A stretch of 20,546 nt of DNA from Clostridium sp. UBA5530 (GTDB lineage Bacteria; Bacillota; Clostridia; Clostridiales; Clostridiaceae): NCBI GenBank assembly GCA_002423705.1, contig DINW01000085.1:62295-82840 (forward strand), in the 5' to 3' direction. The position numbers and the translations under genes were made by a program. Every line of letters starts with the position of its first letter. Position 1 is the first letter of the stretch. Positions 1 through 7,020 of this stretch are shown one piece after another. Under the pieces are notes generated by a model that worked only from the letters and a program-made list of their open reading frames with translations, made no database searches and was not told the DNA's origin.

Positions 1-565
1 TTTTGTTAAAAATGTCTCCTTCTTCGCACTTCCCAGTTTTCTCAAATTCTCTTATTCTGTAATTATAAGCTAAGTATGGCATAAAATTAAAAATAAATAT
101 ACACATACTTACTATAGATAATGCTATAGTTATTAAAAATATGGACTTTATAAATATACCTGAAATAATGGATAAGGCTATAAAAAGTCCCATTATAATC
201 AACGAGTATATGCTACCTCTACCAGTTTGCTTTTTTATCCTTCTGTATTTGTCAACTATAGATTCTTGGTCACTATATATAGGCTTTGTTCCTGCCTCTG
301 CTTCAAATATGTGCACATCTCCTTCTAAAGAAACAACAGGTTTCCAGCCAGCCTCTAAAAATAAATGAAAATATTCATCATCAGCTTCACTTTGATAATC
401 TAAACTATACTCTAAGTTTCTAGGTTTATCTTTTTTTAGCTTATAAAAGAAGCCTGCTGATATACCCTCTAATATCCATCCCTCCTTTGCATAGTTCTTT
501 AATTTTCTCATATCACCCTTTTCACTGAAGGCGAAGCCACTTATCATAACATATTTGTTTTTCAT
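1..565 (-). CDS. DUF2812 domain-containing membrane protein (C-terminus cut by window edge)
   Basis: The reading frame starts at an ATG at 565 after a good Shine-Dalgarno (GGAAGGGAG) and stays open for 188 codons to the left edge, so the C-terminus is missing. The N-terminal half (residues about 1-95) starts MKNKYVMISGFAFSEKGDM and has the aromatic-rich, soluble look of DUF2812. It is followed by two hydrophobic segments at about 117-138 and 141-165, predicted to span the membrane. Its start lies 15 bases after the stop of the PadR gene, so the two are almost certainly co-transcribed. PadR-DUF2812 pairs are common in Firmicutes, where the PadR protein controls its membrane-protein partner. 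The biochemical role of DUF2812 is not known. The family call is from recognition of sequence features and gene pairing, not a search. Confidence 0.8.
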   Translation of the reverse strand, partial: MKNKYVMISGFAFSEKGDMRKLKNYAKEGWILEGISAGFFYKLKKDKPRNLEYSLDYQSEADDEYFHLFLEAGWKPVVSLEGDVHIFEAEAGTKPIYSDQESIVDKYRRIKKQTGRGSIYSLIIMGLFIALSIISGIFIKSIFLITIALSIVSMCIFIFNFMPYLAYNYRIREFEKTGKCEEGDIFNK

Positions 566-580
566 CTCTTTACTCCCTTC

Positions 581-901
581 CTACTTTAAAAAATGCTCTG
601 CAAACGCCACCATCTGCTTTTTTCTCTGAATTTCTTTTTCAAGCATTTTGCATCCTAAATCTGTAATTTTATATATCTTCTTATTTTGTTCTCCTGTATC
701 ATAAAGCTCTACCAATCCTGCAGATAAAAGTTTTTTAAGAGTAGTATAAAGAGAGGCAGGACCTATTGTTACTTTCCCATTAGTTAATTCTTCAATGGTC
801 TTCATAATTAAATATCCATGCTTTTCTTCTATAACACTACACAAAATGTAAAAAGCTGAGTCTGTTAATTCTCCTAGGTCTATAGAGTCTTTCCTTGGCA
901 T
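581..901 (-). CDS. PadR-family transcriptional repressor
   Basis: A 106-residue protein with the PadR winged-helix pattern: a first helix region (DSAFYILCSVIEEKHGYLIM), a recognition region around GPASLYTTLKKLLSAGLVEL, then the wing (KIYKITDLGCKMLEKE) and a C-terminal dimerisation helix. The length is typical of the short PadR subfamily (about 105-115 residues). The start is an ATG at 901 preceded by AAAGGA with 7-base spacing. It is the first gene of a two-gene operon with the DUF2812 membrane protein. Its promoter carries two nearly identical perfect palindromes, as expected for an autoregulated PadR dimer. Ligand unknown. Such proteins usually respond to cell-envelope stress compounds, antibiotics or phenolic acids, but nothing here decides which. 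Confidence 0.92.
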   Translation of the reverse strand: MPRKDSIDLGELTDSAFYILCSVIEEKHGYLIMKTIEELTNGKVTIGPASLYTTLKKLLSAGLVELYDTGEQNKKIYKITDLGCKMLEKEIQRKKQMVAFAEHFLK

Positions 902-928
902 ATTTTTTTCCTTTCCAACTAAATATTT

Positions 929-979
929 TATATCATTAAATGATATATCGTTAAATAAAATATATCATTTAATGATATA
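929..979. promoter_or_regulatory. Twin palindromic operators, probable PadR binding sites
   Basis: Two 19-bp palindromes that differ only in the central base: TATATCATTAAATGATATA at 929-947 and TATATCATTTAATGATATA at 961-979. The second extends to 21 bp with flanking A and T. Their centres are 32 bp apart, about three helical turns, so both would face the same side of the DNA. One lies between the -35 and -10 boxes and the other just past the expected transcription start. The placement upstream of padR points to autoregulation. The assignment to this PadR protein is an inference from position. Confidence 0.75.
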
Positions 980-987
980 TTCGTCAA
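959..987 (-). promoter_or_regulatory. Promoter of the padR-DUF2812 operon
   Basis: On the minus strand a -35 box TTGACG (987-982) is followed by exactly 17 bases and a -10 box TATATT (964-959). Both are close to the sigma-A consensus. One palindromic operator occupies most of the spacer, so a bound repressor would block RNA polymerase directly. Confidence 0.75.
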
Positions 988-1023
988 CTATGTCTGTATT
1001 AAATATTTCCCAACTTAGAACTT

Positions 1024-1137
1024 CTACTTGCTGTAACACTTTGCCCTATTTAGACTGGAATTAACACCAGGTAAGACTCTAGATAAGTTCAACTATTATT
1101 TTTGTACACAACTAAAGTAAGATTAACTTGATATAAT
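1024..1137 (+). repeat. Intergenic repeat family, copy C
   Basis: This stretch aligns without gaps with the copy at about 2854-2923 over its first 70 bases. Shared blocks are CTGTAACAC (1031-1039), a middle part with TGG and TAACA, and TAGATAAGTTCAACTA (1080-1095). The tail (1118-1133) resembles the AAGTTTCACTTGATAAC end of the other copies but is more diverged. No protein is coded in it. Confidence 0.65.
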
Positions 1138-1188
1138 AAAAAGACCCATGTTTTCAATTAACCCTAATTAATTCAAAACACAGGCCTT
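1136..1188 (-). terminator. Rho-independent terminator of the GyrI-like gene
   Basis: Imperfect inverted repeat with arms at 1141-1161 and 1168-1188 (16 of 21 positions pair). On the minus strand it is followed by CTTTTTATTA, a typical U-tract. It lies about 90 bases after the stop of the GyrI-like gene, between two repeat copies. Confidence 0.7.
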
Positions 1189-1205
1189 ATTTACTTCATA
1201 ACTAT

Positions 1206-1280
1206 TTGCTGTTATCTCCACTCTAGATAAGTTCAACTAACAATTTAGGTAAAGCCTAAATTAAGTTTCACTTGATAACT
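1206..1280 (+). repeat. Intergenic repeat family, copy B
   Basis: Contains CTCTAGATAAGTTCAACTAA (1221-1240) and, 21 bases on, TTAAGTTTCACTTGATAAC (1261-1279). The latter reaches the stop codon of the GyrI-like gene (1279-1281). The neighbouring 12-mer GCTGTTATCTCC (1208-1219) appears in copy A in the opposite orientation (GGAGATAACAGC). Parts of the element are therefore inverted or rearranged between copies. Confidence 0.6.
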
Positions 1281-1746
1281 ATAACTTTCTTATTGGGAAA
1301 AACATATATGGCTGTCCGTTTTCCTTTGGACAATTGTAATCTTGAACTGCTCCAGCTAACTTTATGTTGTTTTTCTTTAGATATTCTATCATCCTAAAAA
1401 ACGTATCTTCACCTTCACATTTAACATAAATATATTCATATGAAGGTATTGTCCATTTCGCCCAACCAATTGGGGCCACAGCTTCATTGGTGACCTCTAC
1501 TCCTGCAAGATATAATCCCTCAGTGAAATTATTTTCCCATGGCTTAAAGGAATAAGTAAAATCTGACATGGCGCCCCAAATTCCAAGAATATTTCCTTTG
1601 TCATCAGTCTTTGCTAGGGATTTAACCTCTGAAAAATGTGAATTTGCATCTTCCCATAATCTTTTAATAAATCCTTCTCCATCCTTAGTAGAACCCTCTT
1701 TTCCAATTACAGAAAAAGATTCCCTAATACACTTATTAATATCCAT
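1279..1746 (-). CDS. Stand-alone GyrI-like (effector-binding) domain protein
   Basis: A 155-residue protein made of a single GyrI/AraC-effector-binding (SOUL/GyrI-like) domain without a DNA-binding part. Typical elements are visible: the IWGAMSDFTYSFKPW strand region, the LYLAGVEVTNEAVAPIGWAKWTIPS core that forms the ligand cleft, and the closing strand GQPYMFFPIRKL. Start is ATG at 1746 after GGGGGTAATT. It lies 94 bases downstream of an AraC regulator carrying the same type of domain, in the same direction, so the two may be co-transcribed. Stand-alone members may bind or sequester small hydrophobic or cationic molecules, or inhibit gyrase (GyrI/SbmC); the function of this one is not known. 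Confidence 0.8.
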   Translation of the reverse strand: MDINKCIRESFSVIGKEGSTKDGEGFIKRLWEDANSHFSEVKSLAKTDDKGNILGIWGAMSDFTYSFKPWENNFTEGLYLAGVEVTNEAVAPIGWAKWTIPSYEYIYVKCEGEDTFFRMIEYLKKNNIKLAGAVQDYNCPKENGQPYMFFPIRKL

Positions 1747-1775
1747 AATTACCCCCTATAGTAATCTACTTTAGT

Positions 1776-1807
1776 TTATCTCAGTATACCTGTTGTAACA
1801 CATGGCC
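1776..1807 (+). repeat. Intergenic repeat family, short copy E
   Basis: A 32-base piece between the AraC and GyrI-like genes. It shares TTATCT, TACCTG and TGTAACAC in the same order and nearly the same spacing as the start of copy A (2842-2868). The rest of the element is missing, so this is a fragment. Confidence 0.45.
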
Positions 1808-1840
1808 TGAAAGTAAATATCACTTCCTATTACACCCTTA

Positions 1841-2695
1841 CTATAGTCTATCCTTTCTTTTTACAGGAATCCAAATCTCACTTAAGTAATCAGGGGAACT
1901 TATATCTCCCTTTGTATACATCTCAACATTGTAACCAGCAGCTATTTCATAAACTCCATTAGTTGGAAGCCACTCCTTCCAAATTCTATTATTAACAGAT
2001 TGCAATGCAGTTGGCATTGGACCTACACAACGAAAAATTGCCCATTCCAACCTTGGAATTTCTACTATTTCAAATTCCTCTGAGATTCTCTCGCCGTCAT
2101 AAGTGTCTCCTATAACATAAGAGAACTCGCTGCTATGGTCTTCATCAATACATACTCCAAACATTCCATATAGCTTTTGTACCCCACCATTACAGTATTT
2201 GCTACAAAACTCATTCCAAAACTTTGGTATTTCAGTAAATGCTGTGTCATTTTTAAAGCTTTTTTTAATGCCAAAAACCTTAAAGCCTTCCTTTTTCTCA
2301 ATTCTAACATCCATGGTATTACCACCTTCCACCTTAATTTTAACAATGAGACGCTGAAAAGGTTGTAATTTATAACTTTCTGCTTTCACCTGACTTGGAC
2401 TAATCCTATGAAATCTTCTAAAAGCTTTTGAAAAGCTTTCAGGAGTCTCATATCCATACTTATATGCAATATCTATAAGTTTTTCTTCGTTCTTAAGGAT
2501 ATCATAGGTAGCCAAAGTAAGCCGTCTGTTACGCAGATACTCTCCCACTGTGTAACCTGTCAATATATGAAATCCTCTTTGAAAATGAAAGCTTGACATA
2601 TAAACCTGTTTTGCTACATCTTCCACACTGATATTATTAAGAAGATTATTTTCCATATACTCCAGTGATTTATTCATAGCCTCTATCCATTCCAC
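1841..2695 (-). CDS. AraC-family regulator with C-terminal GyrI-like effector domain
   Basis: A 284-residue protein. Residues about 8-106 hold the double helix-turn-helix of the AraC family (ISVEDVAKQVYMSSFHFQRG for the first, IDIAYKYGYETPESFSKAFR for the second, then RRFHRISPSQVK). Residues about 126-280 form a GyrI-like ligand-binding domain (MDVRIEKKEGFKVFGIKKSF through YLSEIWIPVK). This N-terminal-HTH order is that of the Rob/SoxS-with-effector type regulators that sense drugs or hydrophobic compounds. The start is a GTG at 2695 after AGAGGTGAAGG. The downstream stand-alone GyrI-like gene may form its operon. Targets and ligand cannot be told from the sequence. Confidence 0.92.
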   Translation of the reverse strand: MEWIEAMNKSLEYMENNLLNNISVEDVAKQVYMSSFHFQRGFHILTGYTVGEYLRNRRLTLATYDILKNEEKLIDIAYKYGYETPESFSKAFRRFHRISPSQVKAESYKLQPFQRLIVKIKVEGGNTMDVRIEKKEGFKVFGIKKSFKNDTAFTEIPKFWNEFCSKYCNGGVQKLYGMFGVCIDEDHSSEFSYVIGDTYDGERISEEFEIVEIPRLEWAIFRCVGPMPTALQSVNNRIWKEWLPTNGVYEIAAGYNVEMYTKGDISSPDYLSEIWIPVKRKDRL

Positions 2696-2825
2696 AACCC
2701 TTCACCTCTGTTTCAAATATATGTTTTTCAGTTTGTCTCATCTGTTACTTTTATTCTAAGATGTTTTTCATAGTAATTCCTGTCATGTTGTGCTCTCTTC
2801 TGTCTCTAATTTTAAAAGAAATTAA

Positions 2826-2991
2826 AAGACCTTATTTAATTTTATCTTATGCCTACCTGCTGTAACACCCCACCCTTTTTACATTGGAGATAACAGCAGC
2901 TACGACTGTAGATAAGTTCAACTAACCTTCAGTTAGAGTCCAACCCCCTCCCGAAACTAAGTTTCACTTGTTATCAACTAAATAAGGTCTT
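2826..2991 (+). repeat. Intergenic repeat family, copy A: full-length element with 13-bp inverted ends
   Basis: A 166-base element bounded by perfect inverted repeats AAGACCTTATTTA (2826-2838) and TAAATAAGGTCTT (2979-2991). Inside are the family blocks CTGCTGTAACACC (2857-2869), GGAGATAACAGCAG (2886-2899), TGTAGATAAGTTCAACTAA (2908-2926) and CTAAGTTTCACTTG (2957-2970). It has no coding capacity. On the minus strand, the sequence past the second arm reads CTTTTAATTT, so the ends could also act as a terminator for the hyp operon. It may be a MITE-like element or a structured RNA; no clear target-site duplication was seen. Confidence 0.7.
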
Positions 2992-3010
2992 GCAATGAAT
3001 TTTGTTTTTT

Positions 3011-3352
3011 CTAATAAGCAACTATCTCTTTAATCATAAACTCTCTTCCTCCTAGTAGGTGAAAGTCACTGTTTCCACACTTAGGACATTTTTTCCCATT
3101 TTGAAGAAGGTTATATACCTTACTGCATTTATTACAAAGAGCATTACCCGGCAATACTTCAATTTTCAATTTTGTATCTTCCAATACTGTGCCATCAACA
3201 GCTGCTGGATAACATTCCTCTATATATTTTGGAATCATTGATGAAAGCTCTCCTATTTGTAAAACTAAGCTATCAATTTTAGTCAAATTCTGCTCTACTG
3301 CAATTTTTTCTACAGTTTTCACAACTTCGATTACTACTCCAAGCTCATGCAA
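3011..3352 (-). CDS. hypA: HypA, nickel metallochaperone
   Basis: HypA binds nickel and passes it, with HypB, to nickel enzymes in the cytoplasm. The zinc site is a clear four-cysteine pair, CNKC and CPKC (73, 76, 89, 92 with the start chosen here). Start choice: a GTG at 3361 would give MINLHELG, with the SD only about 3 bases away. A TTG at 3352 lies 8 bases after AGG of AGGTGAT, a near-perfect Shine-Dalgarno, and gives MHELGVVIE. That restores the universal Met-His-Glu N-terminus whose His2 and amino group bind nickel. The protein is then 113 residues, the normal family size. It is the third gene of the hypB-oxidoreductase-hypA operon, 45 bases after the oxidoreductase. Confidence 0.93.
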   Translation of the reverse strand: MHELGVVIEVVKTVEKIAVEQNLTKIDSLVLQIGELSSMIPKYIEECYPAAVDGTVLEDTKLKIEVLPGNALCNKCSKVYNLLQNGKKCPKCGNSDFHLLGGREFMIKEIVAY

Positions 3353-3397
3353 ATTAATCACCTACCCTTATAGCGTGCTTAAAACATGAAAATATGG

Positions 3398-6088
3398 TTA
3401 ATCTTCTTTAACAAAAAGCTTTTTAACCTTTCTAGCTGCTATTCTTCCTTTACGTTTTATTACCGTCTTAACAACTACTGGTTTCAAATCTTCTAATGAT
3501 ACACCCTCAGCATCATATTTTCTAACAAGTGAAATAGCGTCAAATTTGCACTTAGTAGTACATTGTCCACATCCTACACACATAAATTCATCAACTACTG
3601 TAGCTCCGCAACCAAGACAACGTTCTGTTTCCTTCTTCATTTGTTCTTCTGTAAAGGTAGCGCGCACATCCTTAAAGGACTGCTTTGCATTTACTTCCTC
3701 TTTATGATCTGGCTTTTGTCTCGGAGTATTATCATACCCTCCAAATTCAACAGCGGCTTTATCTAATTCATGATATTCCCTTCTATCACGACCATTAACT
3801 AGACTTTGTCCCGGTTGTACAAAACGATGGATAGAAATTGCCCCTTGTTTACCTGCTGCTATAGCATCTATAGCAAATCTTGGTCCAGTATAGGAGTCTC
3901 CACCAGCAAATATATCAGGTTCTCCAGTTTGATAGGTAAAGGAGTCCGCTTTTATTGTGTTATTTGGATTCAATTCTACCTTACTGCCTGCAAGTAAATT
4001 ACCCCAATCAATTGATTGACCTACTGAAAGCAATACATAGTCTGCCTCCACAATCTTAGTATCATTTTCATCATAAGCAGGACTGAATCTTCCGTCTTTA
4101 TCAAATACAGAAACACACTTCTTGAATTCCACAGCAACAACTTTGCCATTGTCTGTAATAATACGTTTAGGTCCCCAAGAATTATTAATAGTAATATCTT
4201 CTGATATTGCCTCTTCTATTTCTTCATCAAGAGCTGGCATCTCTTTGCGACTTTCAAGACAGAACATATTCACACTTGAAGCACCTACCCTTGTAGCATT
4301 TCTTGCCACGTCGATAGCAACATTACCACCACCAATTACAACAATCTTACCATTAAGTTTTACATTTTCTCCAAGGTTTACCTTGCGTACAAACTCAACA
4401 CCAGCAATAACTCCTTCAGCATCCTCACCTTCTACTCCAATCTTTCTTCCTCCTTGAGCACCGATTGCAACATAGAAAGCTTTATATCCTTGTTGTCTTA
4501 ATTCCTTAAGGGTAACATCTTTTCCAACTTCAACTCCTGTTTTAAATTCCACTCCTAATTCTCTTAGAACATCTATTTCTGCATTAACTACTTCTTTTTC
4601 AAGTCTAAAGGATGGAATACCTAATGTTAACATTCCCCCAAGAGCCTTTTGCTTTTCAAATACAGTTACTTTGTATCCATCAATAGCTAAATAAAAAGCA
4701 CAAGAAAGTCCAGCTGGACCACCACCGACAATAGCAATCTTCTTTCCATAATCATGTCTTTTCTTAGGTACATAACGATGTTCTGTATTTAAATCTTGTT
4801 CTGCTATGAATTTTTTAATTTCATCTATAGCGATAGGATCATCAATATCTCCCCTTGTACATGCAGATTCACACTTTCTTGGGCAGATACGTCCACAAAT
4901 TGCTGGAAATGGATTTTCATGTTTGATTAGCTCAAGAGCTTCTGTGTATCTTCCTTGGGATGCAAGCTTAATATAACCTTGAACAGCAATATGTGCAGGA
5001 CATGCAGTTTTGCATGGGCTTGTCCCTGTATCCACAACATTCTTTCTGTTAATACGATAATCTACATTCCATTTTTCTGGACCCCACTCTGCATTACGTG
5101 GAGTTTCCTTTCTTACTATCTCTTCAACAACTGGTTTGCTTGAACAAAGCTTTTGTCCTAGCTGTAAAGCATTTACTGGACAATTTGCAACACATTCTCC
5201 ACAAGCAACACACTTGTCCTTATCTACTTTTGAAACATAGTTAGAACGAACCATATCTGCATTAGTAAACATTGTAGCTCCTCTTAATGCAAGACATGAA
5301 CAACCACAGCAGTTACAGATAGCATGAGTTTTTCCTGAACCATCTAAGTTTGGTATTTGATGCATCAATCCATTTTCTTCTGCTCTTTTAATGATTTCAA
5401 AGGCTTCTTCACGAGTGATCTTTCTGCCTCTCCCTGTACGGATATAATATTCCGCAGCATGTCCTAGCTGAATGCACATATCTTCCTTTAAGTGACCACA
5501 TCCTTCTCCTGCTGCCTCCCTTGCAGTACGACAAGAACAATTGGAAACTGAGAATAATTCGCTTTCATTAAGGTACTTTGATATTTCCTCGTAAGATGCT
5601 CTTCTTGTTTCCCCATCAATAGCTGTTTCTACTGGAATAACACGCATAAGTCCAACCCCTGGTGGAAAACTACCTGTAGACCTAGGACCATTTTCTACTC
5701 CATAGGCATCAAAGCACTGTGCAATCTGTGGATACTTTGCAACATTTTCCTTATTGTTAACCATCATTTCCATGATACCTGGTACCCATGTTTCATACCA
5801 GAAAGTATCCTTGCCTTCAATATTGTTAACAAAGCAAACCCCTATATCTGCTAATTCTAATAAAAGTTCTGTTGTTCTTTCTACACTCTTACCACACAAT
5901 GGTGCCACTTGGTCTGCTGTTATCTTTTGACGAATTTTCATGCATAGCAAAACCTCTGCCATTTCATCGGTAACAACTGGTTCAAGAATTCTATAACGTG
6001 CATCCTTCTCCGTAAACCATCCCTTAGAACCAGGCTTATTGTTGCTGACTTGATTTGCAAATTGAAGCACTTTCTGTTTAACTGCCAT
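3398..6088 (-). CDS. Multidomain Fe-S/FAD/NAD(P)H oxidoreductase (GltD/AegA-like)
   Basis: About 896 residues; positions are counted from the chosen ATG at 6088, after GGGGGTAG. An upstream in-frame TTG at 6103 is less likely. Order: residues about 30-100 look like a winged helix; Cys-rich CSCRTAREAAGEGCG (about 184) and CNCCGCSC (about 258) look like further cluster ligands; CVACGECVANCP (about 293) is a ferredoxin motif; 357-410 is the GltD-type Fe-S domain (CKTACPAHI, CGRICPRKCESAC); GGGPAG (about 456) binds FAD; GGGNVAID (about 587) binds NAD(P); GGDSYTGP follows; CLGCG and CVGCGQCTTKC (about 824-847) form a C-terminal cluster region. It resembles GltD, AegA and YgfT electron-transfer flavoproteins. 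The partner and physiological reaction are unknown. Its place between hypB and hypA ties it to a nickel-dependent process. Confidence 0.88.
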   Translation of the reverse strand: MAVKQKVLQFANQVSNNKPGSKGWFTEKDARYRILEPVVTDEMAEVLLCMKIRQKITADQVAPLCGKSVERTTELLLELADIGVCFVNNIEGKDTFWYETWVPGIMEMMVNNKENVAKYPQIAQCFDAYGVENGPRSTGSFPPGVGLMRVIPVETAIDGETRRASYEEISKYLNESELFSVSNCSCRTAREAAGEGCGHLKEDMCIQLGHAAEYYIRTGRGRKITREEAFEIIKRAEENGLMHQIPNLDGSGKTHAICNCCGCSCLALRGATMFTNADMVRSNYVSKVDKDKCVACGECVANCPVNALQLGQKLCSSKPVVEEIVRKETPRNAEWGPEKWNVDYRINRKNVVDTGTSPCKTACPAHIAVQGYIKLASQGRYTEALELIKHENPFPAICGRICPRKCESACTRGDIDDPIAIDEIKKFIAEQDLNTEHRYVPKKRHDYGKKIAIVGGGPAGLSCAFYLAIDGYKVTVFEKQKALGGMLTLGIPSFRLEKEVVNAEIDVLRELGVEFKTGVEVGKDVTLKELRQQGYKAFYVAIGAQGGRKIGVEGEDAEGVIAGVEFVRKVNLGENVKLNGKIVVIGGGNVAIDVARNATRVGASSVNMFCLESRKEMPALDEEIEEAISEDITINNSWGPKRIITDNGKVVAVEFKKCVSVFDKDGRFSPAYDENDTKIVEADYVLLSVGQSIDWGNLLAGSKVELNPNNTIKADSFTYQTGEPDIFAGGDSYTGPRFAIDAIAAGKQGAISIHRFVQPGQSLVNGRDRREYHELDKAAVEFGGYDNTPRQKPDHKEEVNAKQSFKDVRATFTEEQMKKETERCLGCGATVVDEFMCVGCGQCTTKCKFDAISLVRKYDAEGVSLEDLKPVVVKTVIKRKGRIAARKVKKLFVKED

Positions 6089-6116
6089 GTACACTACCCC
6101 CAAAATAATTTTTTAA

Positions 6117-6788
6117 TTATTGTTCGTTCCATTTTTTAACTTCATCACGTAACCATTGTGCCCATTCATCTATTCCTTCACCTGTTCTAGCTGAAATGGT
6201 AATAATTTTAATATTAGGATTCAATTTTCTTGCTCTTTCTTTACATGCTTCTAAATCAAAATCAAAGTATTGTAATACATCGATTTTATTGATTAATAAA
6301 ACATCACAGATTGAGAACATAAGGGGATATTTTAAAGGTTTATCGTCCCCTTCTGGAACACTCAAAATCATTGCATTCTTTGAAGATCCTGTATCAAATT
6401 CTGCTGGGCAAACTAAATTACCTACATTTTCTAATATAGCAAGATCTATTTGTTCTGTACCAAGGCCTATTAATCCCTGCTTTGTCATATCTGCATCAAG
6501 ATGACACATTCCTCCTGTGTGTAATTGAATTACTTTTGCACCAGTTTGAGAAATAGTATGAGCATCTACATCGGAATCAATATCTGCTTCCATAACCCCT
6601 ATTCTCATTTCATCCTTTAATGCATTAATAGTTCTTGTAAGAGTAGTTGTTTTACCCGACCCTGGTGATGACATCAGATTTAATAAAAATGTTTTTTCCT
6701 TCTTCAATTCTTCTCTAAGTAATTCTGCTTGTTTATTATTGTCTTCAAAAACACTTTGTTTAATTTCAAGTACTTTAAACGTATTCAT
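6117..6788 (-). CDS. hypB: HypB, nickel-inserting GTPase
   Basis: HypB is a SIMIBI-class GTPase that works with HypA to load nickel into enzymes. The P-loop SSPGSGKTT (about 40-48), the metal-binding CH pair in HTGGMCHLDADM (C95, H96), the Cys in NLVCPAEFD (C127) and NKID (167-170) for guanine recognition are all present. The protein is 223 residues. It lacks both the N-terminal high-affinity CxxCGC nickel site of the E. coli protein and a histidine-rich storage tail, as in minimal HypB types. The start is ATG at 6788 after GGAAGGGGAAG. It is the first gene of the operon; the oxidoreductase ATG follows 28 bases after its stop. Confidence 0.96.
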   Translation of the reverse strand: MNTFKVLEIKQSVFEDNNKQAELLREELKKEKTFLLNLMSSPGSGKTTTLTRTINALKDEMRIGVMEADIDSDVDAHTISQTGAKVIQLHTGGMCHLDADMTKQGLIGLGTEQIDLAILENVGNLVCPAEFDTGSSKNAMILSVPEGDDKPLKYPLMFSICDVLLINKIDVLQYFDFDLEACKERARKLNPNIKIITISARTGEGIDEWAQWLRDEVKKWNEQ

Positions 6789-6867
6789 TTTATCTTCCCC
6801 TTCCTAATTTAGCTTTCTATTTCGCTATTCTAGTGTGGTTTGTAAATGCTAGGTTTTATCTGTTATG

Positions 6868-6878
6868 TGGTCACACCA
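6868..6878. promoter_or_regulatory. GntR/FCD operator in front of hypB
   Basis: TGGTCACACCA has the TGGT-N3-ACCA symmetry known from FadR-subfamily GntR proteins (FadR, PdhR and LldR types). It lies 12 bases past the -10 box of the hypB promoter and matches the site in front of the regulator gene. Confidence 0.75.
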
Positions 6879-6890
6879 ATCCTTGTATAA

Positions 6891-6919
6891 ATTTTAACAT
6901 TTTATATGGTAAAAATCAA
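6891..6919 (-). promoter_or_regulatory. Promoter of the hypB operon
   Basis: Minus-strand -35 TTGATT (6919-6914), a 17-base spacer and -10 TAAAAT (6896-6891). A TGGT-N3-ACCA palindrome follows 12 bases later, where a bound repressor would block initiation. Confidence 0.7.
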
Positions 6920-6978
6920 CTTTTTGTTATATTAATTAAAACCTTATGTTAAATCTCTATTCTAAAGGGATTATAATA

Positions 6979-7007
6979 TTGACATTTTTTTCTCTTACCA
7001 CTAAAAT
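6979..7007 (+). promoter_or_regulatory. Promoter of the GntR/FCD regulator gene
   Basis: A perfect -35 TTGACA (6979-6984), a 17-base spacer and -10 TAAAAT (7002-7007). The operator at 7021-7031 begins 13 bases further on. Confidence 0.8.
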
Positions 7008-7020
7008 AAAACTATGGTGT

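Noticed and set aside
1024..1280. Idea that the TAGATAAGTTCAACT repeats are a CRISPR array
   Set aside because: Only two well-kept copies here, separated by about 140 bases that include a terminator, with no regular spacers and no cas genes nearby.
4122..4457. 111-codon plus-strand open frame inside the oxidoreductase gene
   Set aside because: It is fully antisense to the well-supported Fe-S/FAD oxidoreductase and has a low-complexity Ser/Thr/Pro-rich composition typical of antisense frames.
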